64,000 nt of DNA from an uncultured Pelagibacteraceae bacterium (GTDB taxonomy: Bacteria; Pseudomonadota; Alphaproteobacteria; Pelagibacterales; Pelagibacteraceae). The notes below the pieces were generated by a model. The model was not told where the DNA came from. It ran no database searches and saw only the letters and a program-made list of their open reading frames with translations. The position numbers were made by a program, and so were the translations under genes. This document shows, piece after piece, positions 54,613-62,030 of this stretch. Location of the stretch: the NCBI GenBank assembly GCA_902557775.1, contig CACEBD010000004.1, positions 1 to 64,000 of the forward strand, in the 5' to 3' direction. Position 1 is the stretch's first letter. Each line of letters begins with the position of its first letter.

Positions 54613-54747
54613 CTAATAATAAGCTAGATAAATTGAGATTATTACAACCCAAAAAAAAGCGTAATACAAAATATAACCTTTCACCGTGAAAGGCATTTTT
54701 TTAATTTTTCTTTTTCCTTTTCCTTTATATGGCTTTGATATTTCCAT
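54613..54747 (-). CDS. Unannotated 44-aa single-TM small protein
   Basis: My reverse-strand translation: MEISKPYKGKGKRKIKKMPFTVKGYILYYAFFWVVIISIYLAYY*; ATG 54747, TAG at 54613; basic N-terminus plus hydrophobic helix. Absent from the supplied ORF list (length cut-off). Confidence 0.6.
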   Translation of the reverse strand: MEISKPYKGKGKRKIKKMPFTVKGYILYYAFFWVVIISIYLAYY

Positions 54748-54772
54748 GATATTTAATATATGTATCTAAAAA

Positions 54773-54807
54773 AAAAGGGCAAGTACACAAAATGTACTCG
54801 CCCTTTT
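54773..54807 (-). terminator. Intrinsic terminator of the proteorhodopsin gene
   Basis: AAAAGGGC(A)AGTACA-CAAAA-TGTACT(C)GCCCTTTT, 17 bp past the proteorhodopsin stop, T-rich on the minus strand. Confidence 0.85.
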
Positions 54808-54823
54808 TAAAGTAAATTATCTT

Positions 54824-55594
54824 CTATCTAGATGATAATCTTGTGTTTTGCATTGCTGCTGCCCAAATTACTAGACCAAAAGCGATCTTGTTAACAAAGT
54901 CAGCTAAATTGTAAATTACGTTTAAAGCATTTGCATCAACACCACCAGTTAGGTAACCGAAAATATATCCTAAAGGATAAATCGCCCAACCAATAGTTAC
55001 GATTATTCTCATAGCGCTGAAAGCTGTTGACATAGCTTTGTTACCAGCTTTTGCCGCCATTGTTCCAGCTTCACCTGAGAATATTTCAAACAAGATGTAA
55101 ATCCATCCAGCCATTCCTATTACGAAACCTACAAATGGTTGAATATAACCAGCTTCACCTAGGTATCCACCGATTAACATTACTAATGAACCAATTAATA
55201 GCTTCCAGAATATAGAAGTTGGCACCTTTCTAACAGCTGCCAAGATTAGATAGAATTCGATCATTTGAAGTGGTACTGTAATTAACCAGTCGATATATCT
55301 ATATACCGTTGGTGAATCACCTGTAGTCACCCAAACTTCTCTCATATACATGTAGTGAACAAATGCAACACCAGTTACAAGTCCAGCTACTGTTAAAGAT
55401 GTTCTCCATGATGCCGCAACAGTTCCTCTTTCTGCAAAGAAAAACACAGTTGTTGCAATCATTCCCATTGATACAAGCCAGAATGATATTCCTACGAAAT
55501 CATTTGTTTGTAACATGGCAGTCGCTGCATTAGCTGAGCTAGATATACCTAGAAAGGCAACTGCCGCTAAAGCAAAAAGACCTAATTTTCTCAT
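54824..55594 (-). CDS. Proteorhodopsin, predicted blue-absorbing proton pump
   Basis: Signal peptide, RYIDWLITVPLQMIEFYLILAA (acceptor Asp, donor Glu, tuning Gln), NLADFVNKIAFGLVIW (retinal Lys). Confidence 0.97.
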   Translation of the reverse strand: MRKLGLFALAAVAFLGISSSANAATAMLQTNDFVGISFWLVSMGMIATTVFFFAERGTVAASWRTSLTVAGLVTGVAFVHYMYMREVWVTTGDSPTVYRYIDWLITVPLQMIEFYLILAAVRKVPTSIFWKLLIGSLVMLIGGYLGEAGYIQPFVGFVIGMAGWIYILFEIFSGEAGTMAAKAGNKAMSTAFSAMRIIVTIGWAIYPLGYIFGYLTGGVDANALNVIYNLADFVNKIAFGLVIWAAAMQNTRLSSR

Positions 55595-55625
55595 GAAAAC
55601 CTCCCTCGTTTGTTTAGTTTTCGTT

Positions 55626-55643
55626 TAGTTTATATATAAACTA
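55626..55643. promoter_or_regulatory. 18-bp perfect palindrome upstream of proteorhodopsin
   Basis: TAGTTTATATATAAACTA; preceded by direct repeats GTTTAGTTT at 55612 and 55623. Confidence 0.5.
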
Positions 55644-55731
55644 CTCGGACGAGTGATTAATATGCTCACCACCGAATAATATGCTGGGAACCATAGTAAA
55701 AAAAAAAGTTACAGTGAAGTCTTTTTTTCGT

Positions 55732-55760
55732 AAAAAAACCGCATATTTACTGGTTTTTTT
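55732..55760 (+). terminator. Weak hairpin plus T-run in the prpE leader (possible attenuator)
   Basis: AAAAAAACC-gcatatttact-GGTTTTTTT followed by ATTTTTTTTT. Confidence 0.4.
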
Positions 55761-55822
55761 ATTTTTTTTTGGGGATATTTATGAAATAATCGAAAAAATT
55801 AAAGAAAATCTGGGGGTTAAAA

Positions 55823-57721
55823 TTGACTCAAAAGTATAGTGAGATTTATCAAAAATCTATAGAAAATAGAGAAGATTTTTGGAAAGAAGTTTCTAATGAT
55901 ATATTTTGGTACAAAAAACCTACTAAAATCTTAAATTCAGATAGTCCTCCTTTCTATAAATGGTTTGAAGATGGAGTAACAAACACTTGTTATAATGCTT
56001 TAGACTTACATATCGATGAGGGAAGAGGTGAAAAGCTTGCTATCATTTATGATAGCCCAATAACTAGTTCAAAAGAAAATATAACTTATAACAAGTTGAG
56101 AGAAAAAGTCGCTTTATTTGCTGGAGCTTTAAAAAAACAAGGTGTGAGCAAAGGAGATAGAGTTATAATCTATATGCCTATGATTCCAGAGGCAGTAGTA
56201 GCAATGCTAGCCTGTGGGAGAATTGGTGCAGTCCACTCAGTTGTATTCGGGGGCTTTGCTGCAAACGAACTAGCAAGCAGGATTGATGACTCTAAAGCTA
56301 AAATACTTGTTACCGCCTCTTGTGGCTATGAGCCTGGACGAACTGTTCATTACAAACCTTTGGTTAATAAAGCGCTGGAGTTAGCAAGCCATAAAATTAA
56401 AAAATGTATAATTTTTCAAAGAGAGAAGGATAAAGCAGAATTAAATCCTGAAATTGATATTACCTGGAACGATGCTCACAAAGATGTAAAGCCTGCAGAG
56501 TGTGAAAAAATGAATGCAAATGATTACGCTTATATTCTTTACACATCAGGAACTACTGGCCTTCCTAAGGGAATAGTTCGTGATATAGGGGGACATATAG
56601 TTGCATTAAAATGGACTATGAAAAACATTTACAATATCAAACCAGAGGATGTTTGGTGGTCTGCTAGTGATATTGGTTGGATAGTGGGACACTCTTATAT
56701 AGTATACGGTCCATTATTTTATGGTTGTACAACAGTTTTGTTTGAGGGAAAACCTGTAGGAACTCCTGATGCTGGAGTTTTTTGGAGAATAATTTCAGAG
56801 CATAAAGTAAAATCTCTTTTTACTGCACCAACAGCTATAAGAGCTATTAAAAAAGAGGATCCTGATGGAAAATTTTTTAAAAAATACGATTTAAGTAAGT
56901 TTGACAAACTATTTCTTGCCGGTGAGAGAGCCGACCCTGATACAATAAAATGGTTTGAAAAGCTTTCTAACTCACCTGTAATCGATCATTGGTGGCAAAC
57001 TGAAACAAGTTGGGCAATAACATCAAGCTGTACAGGAATTGAAAATTTTCCGGTAAAATATGGTTCTGCATTCAAACCCGTACCAGGCTATGATCTAAAA
57101 GTTTTAAATTCTGAGGGTAAAGAGGTAGGCCCAGGTAAAATGGGAGATATTGTTGTGAAGCTCCCTCTTCCTCCAGGAACTTTTCCAACATTATGGGGAG
57201 CAGATAAAAGATACAAAGAAAACTATATGACAACTTACCCAGGATATTATCAAACTTATGATGCGGGACATATTGATGAAGATGGTTATGTTTGGATCAT
57301 GTCTAGAACAGACGATATTATTAATGTTGCGGGTCATAGATTGTCTACTGGGGCTATTGAAGAGGTTTTGGCAGAACATACAAATGTTGCTGAGTGCGCA
57401 GTAATAGGAATTGCTGATAAACTTAAAGGTCAAATACCTATTGGTTTGCTTGCACTTAAAGCAGGGGTAACCAAAGATAAAAAAGAAATTATTAGCGAAT
57501 GCGTAAAAATGGTTAGAGAAAAAGTTGGTCCCGTTGCGGCATTCAAAATAGCTATTGTGGTAAAGAGATTGCCTAAAACTAGATCAGGAAAAGTGCTTAG
57601 AGGAACCGTTAGAAAAATTGCAGATAATGAACCTTATAAAATGCCAGCAACTATAGATGATCCAGCTATTTTAGATGAGATAAAACAAGACTTGAAAGAT
57701 AATAATATTTTAAAACTTTAA
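55823..57721 (+). CDS. prpE: Propionyl-CoA synthetase-like acyl-CoA synthetase (TTG start)
   Basis: YILYTSGTTGLPKGIVRD, WWSASDIGWIVGHSYIVYGPL, WWQTETSWAIT, TRSGKVLRGTVRKIAD. Confidence 0.88.
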   Translation: MTQKYSEIYQKSIENREDFWKEVSNDIFWYKKPTKILNSDSPPFYKWFEDGVTNTCYNALDLHIDEGRGEKLAIIYDSPITSSKENITYNKLREKVALFAGALKKQGVSKGDRVIIYMPMIPEAVVAMLACGRIGAVHSVVFGGFAANELASRIDDSKAKILVTASCGYEPGRTVHYKPLVNKALELASHKIKKCIIFQREKDKAELNPEIDITWNDAHKDVKPAECEKMNANDYAYILYTSGTTGLPKGIVRDIGGHIVALKWTMKNIYNIKPEDVWWSASDIGWIVGHSYIVYGPLFYGCTTVLFEGKPVGTPDAGVFWRIISEHKVKSLFTAPTAIRAIKKEDPDGKFFKKYDLSKFDKLFLAGERADPDTIKWFEKLSNSPVIDHWWQTETSWAITSSCTGIENFPVKYGSAFKPVPGYDLKVLNSEGKEVGPGKMGDIVVKLPLPPGTFPTLWGADKRYKENYMTTYPGYYQTYDAGHIDEDGYVWIMSRTDDIINVAGHRLSTGAIEEVLAEHTNVAECAVIGIADKLKGQIPIGLLALKAGVTKDKKEIISECVKMVREKVGPVAAFKIAIVVKRLPKTRSGKVLRGTVRKIADNEPYKMPATIDDPAILDEIKQDLKDNNILKL

Positions 57722-59023
57722 AGGTTGCCCTTTAGACTCAACTAAAATTTTTCCCTCGGACATTACTAAAATACCGTTTACAATTGTTCCTACAGGGAAA
57801 CCTTTTACTTTATAATTGTGAAAGGGTGTCCATCCACATTTACTAGCAATTATTTCATTCTTTATAGTAACTTCTTTATCCATATCAACTATCGTCAAAT
57901 CTGCATCAAAACCCTCTTTTATAAAACCTTTATTCTTAATTCCAAAAATTTTACATGGGTTTTCACACATCAGATTTATGAGTTGATTTAACTCAAGTTT
58001 TCCATTGTTCACATGATCAATCATAACTGGAAAAATAGTTTGAACACCTGGCATCCCAGAAGGAGTGTTTGGGTATTCTTTGTCTTTATTAATTTTTAAG
58101 TGAGGAGCGTGATCCGACCCAAGAACATCTACAACATTATTTTTTATAGCTACCCACAGACGATCGTAATGATCTTTCGATCTCAAAGGTGGGTTCATTT
58201 GAGCGTAAGTGCCTAATTTGTCGTAGCAATCTGGTGCATACAAAGTTAAATGTTGAGGAGTTGTTTCAAACGTAACATTTTTTTTATGCATAGCTAAAAA
58301 ATCGACCTCTTCTTTAGTAGTAACATGTAAGACATGAATTTTTTTATCATATCTTTCTGCAATTTTTACAACTCTACGAGTTGAGGACATCGCACATTCC
58401 ACATTTCTCCATTCAGGGTGAGAGTGAACATCTCCTTGTCTGATAAATTTTTTTCTTAATTTAATAATATCTTCATCCTCAGAGTGAATTGAAACTATCC
58501 TGTCACTACTTGAAATCACTTTTTCGATATCCGCTTCTTTATCCACCAACAGATTACCTGTTGATGATCCTGCAAAAAGTTTAACTCCACAACAACCTTC
58601 AACATTTTTAAGTTGAGCAAGTTGTTCAGTATTTTGAGGGGTTGCTCCAAAATAAAATGCATAATTACTATGCATTCTATTTTTTGCAGCTTGTAATTTT
58701 TTTTCAAACTCTATTAAATTTGCTGTTGGAGGGTTAGTGTTGGGCATCTCAAATAAAGAAGTTACTCCTCCAAGAACTGCAGCTCTACTTCCGCTTTCTA
58801 AATCTTCCGCATCAGTAGAACCAGGTTCTCTAAAATGTACTTGTGTGTCTATGATTCCTGGTAAAACTACTTTGTCAGATGCGTCGTAAACTTTAGAATT
58901 ATTTTCTTCTAGATTCCCTATCTTTTGAATTTTATTTTCATATATGCCAATATCAGATTTTATCAATTTACCATCGATATAACAGGAGCCATTTTTAATG
59001 ATGAGACTATAATTATCAGACAT
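57710..59023 (-). CDS. pyrC: Dihydroorotase (class I)
   Basis: GIIDTQVHFREPGSTDAEDLESGSRAAVLGGVTSLFEMPNTNPPT, NPPLRSKDH, GSDHAPH; ATG at 59023 (MSDNYS) preferred. Confidence 0.87.
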   Translation of the reverse strand: MSDNYSLIIKNGSCYIDGKLIKSDIGIYENKIQKIGNLEENNSKVYDASDKVVLPGIIDTQVHFREPGSTDAEDLESGSRAAVLGGVTSLFEMPNTNPPTANLIEFEKKLQAAKNRMHSNYAFYFGATPQNTEQLAQLKNVEGCCGVKLFAGSSTGNLLVDKEADIEKVISSSDRIVSIHSEDEDIIKLRKKFIRQGDVHSHPEWRNVECAMSSTRRVVKIAERYDKKIHVLHVTTKEEVDFLAMHKKNVTFETTPQHLTLYAPDCYDKLGTYAQMNPPLRSKDHYDRLWVAIKNNVVDVLGSDHAPHLKINKDKEYPNTPSGMPGVQTIFPVMIDHVNNGKLELNQLINLMCENPCKIFGIKNKGFIKEGFDADLTIVDMDKEVTIKNEIIASKCGWTPFHNYKVKGFPVGTIVNGILVMSEGKILVESKGQPLKF

Positions 59024-59059
59024 ATTTTTAATAAATAATATATTGTATAAGTAACATTT

Positions 59060-59944
59060 ATGAAAAAAGATCAAGTTGTAATTTTAGAAAAAAGAGGTGT
59101 AATCTTAGTAAGTGGTGAAGATGCAAAAGACTTTCTCCAAAATATAATTACAAATGACATAAATAAAGTTTCTAAAAAAAACTCTATTTTCTCAGCCTTG
59201 TTGACTCCTCAAGGTAAATATTTGAATGAATTTTTTATAATTCAGAATAATAAAGGATATTTATTAGACTGTAGCGAAAACTCTACTAGTGATCTAATAA
59301 AAGATTTATCAAAATATAAGTTAAGATCAAAAGTTGGAATTGAAGACTTTTCTTCTGAATTTGTTATTGGAGTAATTAACAATTCAAAATTCAAGGAATT
59401 ACGAGAAGAATTAAAATCAAATGAAAATACTATTACTTACAGAGATACTCCAATTTTTTTAGATCCAAGAAATGAAAAATTAGGAGCAAGAATAATTTCA
59501 AATCTTGAAAAACTTTACTTAACAATTAAAAAATTAAGTCTCAATATTATCGATAAAAAAGAATATTACTCTCTTGCACATAAATTAGGAGTACCTGAAA
59601 AAGGATTAATTAATTTAAAAGATCAATTGTTTGGTTTAGAGGCAAATTTTGAGTCGCTTCAAGCCATAGATTTTAAAAAAGGATGTTTTGTAGGACAAGA
59701 AAATACTGCAAGGATGAAATTAAAAAACAAACTTAGAAGAAGATTGTTTCCCATATCATCAACTGAAAAATTAAATATTGGTGATGAAATTACTTTTAAT
59801 AATATAAAAATTGGAAAAATACTTATTGATCAACCGTACGCCTTCGGATTAATTAAGGTTATCGAACCTAATCTTGAGGATTTTATAGATAAAAAATTAT
59901 TAGCAAATAATAAAGATTGTAAAATTTTAGAGCACGTTAAGTAA
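59060..59944 (+). CDS. ygfZ: Folate-binding YgfZ/GcvT-like protein
   Basis: ITNDINKVSKKNSIFSALLTPQGKYLNEFFI, KGCFVGQENTARMKLKNKLRRRLFPI. Confidence 0.88.
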   Translation: MKKDQVVILEKRGVILVSGEDAKDFLQNIITNDINKVSKKNSIFSALLTPQGKYLNEFFIIQNNKGYLLDCSENSTSDLIKDLSKYKLRSKVGIEDFSSEFVIGVINNSKFKELREELKSNENTITYRDTPIFLDPRNEKLGARIISNLEKLYLTIKKLSLNIIDKKEYYSLAHKLGVPEKGLINLKDQLFGLEANFESLQAIDFKKGCFVGQENTARMKLKNKLRRRLFPISSTEKLNIGDEITFNNIKIGKILIDQPYAFGLIKVIEPNLEDFIDKKLLANNKDCKILEHVK

Positions 59945-60046
59945 CCTAGATAAAGACGCTAGTATTCCATATCCACTCAATTCAATAAACGCTATCACTA
60001 AAATTATAAATATAATTCTTTTGTGTTTTCTTAAATAATCAATCAT
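59927..60046 (-). CDS. Small 39-aa single-TM protein
   Basis: MIDYLRKHKRIIFIILVIAFIELSGYGILASLSRLLNVL, in frame with listed ORF 59927..60160 but starting after the tRNA. Confidence 0.5.
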   Translation of the reverse strand: MIDYLRKHKRIIFIILVIAFIELSGYGILASLSRLLNVL

Positions 60047-60060
60047 AAATACCTTTTTTT

Positions 60061-60144
60061 TGGTGCGGTCGGAGAGACTCGAACTCTCACGGGAAACCCA
60101 CACGCCCCTCAAGCGTGCCTGTCTACCAATTTCAGCACGACCGC
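60061..60144 (-). tRNA. tRNA-Leu (anticodon GAG), CCA encoded
   Basis: Reverse strand GCGGTCGTGCTGAAATTGGTAGACAGGCACGCTTGAGGGGCGTGTGGGTTTCCCGTGAGAGTTCGAGTCTCTCCGACCGCACCA; 7-bp acceptor stem, anticodon loop TTGAGGG, long variable arm. Confidence 0.95.
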
Positions 60145-60205
60145 AATAATAATGCGACAATAAATGAATGACAATTTAATCTCAAGTTGGTAAATTGGAA
60201 TTAGT

Positions 60206-61195
60206 ATGTCTGTACAACAACAAAATTTGAGCCCTACGCAAGAGATTTATAAGAAAATCTCAAAATTCGTTCCTGAAGCTGAATGGAAAATTCATGCTCC
60301 ATTAATAGAGAAAATTAATAAAATTAAAAAAGAGAAAAATGCAATTATACTTGCTCATAACTACCAAACTCCGGAAATTTACCATGGTGTAGCGGATATA
60401 TCTGCTGATTCATTAGCGTTAGCAGTAGAGGCGTCAAAAACAAAAGCTGATAAAATAATAATGTGTGGGGTACACTTTATGGCAGAAACAGCAAAATTAA
60501 TGTGTCCAGAAAAAAAAGTATTTCTTCCTGACATGCAGGCAGGTTGTTCTTTATCTAATTCTATTACAGGTGAAGATGTAAAATTACTAAAACAAAAGTT
60601 TCCAGGCGTTCCTGTTGTCTCCTATGTAAATACTTCTGCAGACGTTAAAGCAGAAACTGATGTTTGCTGTACTTCAGCTAACGCAGTAAAAGTAGTTGAG
60701 TCTTTAAATGTAGATAAAGTAATTTTTCTACCTGACCAATATTTAGCAGACTATGTGGCAAAAAATACTAAGGTTAAAATAATTTCTTGGAAAGGAACTT
60801 GTATAGTGCATGAACAGTTTACAGGAAAAGAAATTGAAGATATCAAATCCCAAAATCCTGGAATTAAAATAATAGCTCATCCTGAATGTCCGCCAGATGT
60901 AATTGCGGCTTCTGATTTTGCAGGATCAACATCTGGAATGATTGATTATGTAAAAAATAAGCAACCTAAAAAAGTTATGTTAGTAACAGAATGTTCAATG
61001 AGTGATAACGTAGAAGCTGATAATCCGAAAGTATCTTTTATCAAACCATGTAATTTATGTCCTTATATGAAAAAAATTAATTTAAAAAAAATTTTAGATT
61101 GTTTAGAAAATGAAACTAACGAGATTATTTTAGATAGTAAAACTATTGAGGCCGCGAGAAAATCTGTAATAAGAATGACCGAGATCGGTCGTTAG
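60206..61195 (+). CDS. nadA: Quinolinate synthase
   Basis: AIILAHNYQTPEI, CGVHFMAETAKLMCPEKKVFLPDMQAGCSL, CNLCPYMKKI. Confidence 0.96.
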   Translation: MSVQQQNLSPTQEIYKKISKFVPEAEWKIHAPLIEKINKIKKEKNAIILAHNYQTPEIYHGVADISADSLALAVEASKTKADKIIMCGVHFMAETAKLMCPEKKVFLPDMQAGCSLSNSITGEDVKLLKQKFPGVPVVSYVNTSADVKAETDVCCTSANAVKVVESLNVDKVIFLPDQYLADYVAKNTKVKIISWKGTCIVHEQFTGKEIEDIKSQNPGIKIIAHPECPPDVIAASDFAGSTSGMIDYVKNKQPKKVMLVTECSMSDNVEADNPKVSFIKPCNLCPYMKKINLKKILDCLENETNEIILDSKTIEAARKSVIRMTEIGR

Positions 61196-61199
61196 ATCA

Positions 61200-62030
61200 G
61201 TGCAAGCATTAAATCAATTTTATATAAAATCAGTTGTAAGAAAGGCTCTAGAAGAAGACCTGAAGCCTAGAGGTGATATCACTACAAACATCTTAAGAGC
61301 AAAAAATAAAATTATTAAAGCTAAAATAATAGCTAAACAAGATGGTGTAATAGCTGGTTTAGAGTTTTGTAAAGCAGCATTTAAATTAATTGGGAGAGAA
61401 ACCATTTTCACAAAGAAAGTCTCTGACGGAAAAAAAATAAAAAAAAATAAAGTAATTGCTAATATAAAAGCTAAAACAAAAACAATCTTAACTGCTGAGA
61501 GAACTGCTTTAAACTTTCTTAATCATGCCTCGGGTATCGCAACAGTCACTAATCAATTCGTAAAAAAAATTAGTAAAAAAACTAAGATCTGTTGTACAAG
61601 GAAAACTACACCTAATTTAAGAACACTTGAAAAATATGCTGTCAAAAAAGGCGGTGGGCATAATCATAGATATAATTTAAGCGATGAAATTCTTATTAAA
61701 GATAATCATATAAGTGCATCGTCTAGTCTTAGGGAATTAGTTGAGAAAGCTATAAAAACAAAAAAAATTGTTACAGTTGAAGTTGAAAATGTAAATCAGC
61801 TTAATCAAATTTTAGGCTTAAAATTTAAAAGAATACTTTTTGATAATATGAAATCTTCACAGTTAAAATATTGTTTAAAACTTTGTAAAAATAAATACGA
61901 AACAGAGTATTCGGGAAATGCTACTTTAAATAATATTAAACAAATATCCAAAACAGGTGTAAATAGAATTTCAGTTGGTGCAATTACTCATAGCACCAGA
62001 TCATTTGATACTACTTTATTATTTAGATAA
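61200..62030 (+). CDS. nadC: Nicotinate-nucleotide pyrophosphorylase (GTG start)
   Basis: RGDITTNIL, TAERTALNFLNHASGIAT, CTRKTTPNLRTLEKYAVKKGGGHNHRYNLSDEILIKDNH. Confidence 0.96.
   Translation: MQALNQFYIKSVVRKALEEDLKPRGDITTNILRAKNKIIKAKIIAKQDGVIAGLEFCKAAFKLIGRETIFTKKVSDGKKIKKNKVIANIKAKTKTILTAERTALNFLNHASGIATVTNQFVKKISKKTKICCTRKTTPNLRTLEKYAVKKGGGHNHRYNLSDEILIKDNHISASSSLRELVEKAIKTKKIVTVEVENVNQLNQILGLKFKRILFDNMKSSQLKYCLKLCKNKYETEYSGNATLNNIKQISKTGVNRISVGAITHSTRSFDTTLLFR

Noticed and set aside
54450-54689. Plus-strand ORF opposite ferredoxin and the small membrane ORF
   Set aside because: Antisense to the conserved ferredoxin; no domain recognised.
59927-60160. 77-aa ORF in the supplied track
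   Set aside because: Its N-terminal half is translation of tRNA-Leu; only the MIDYL... part after the tRNA is plausible.
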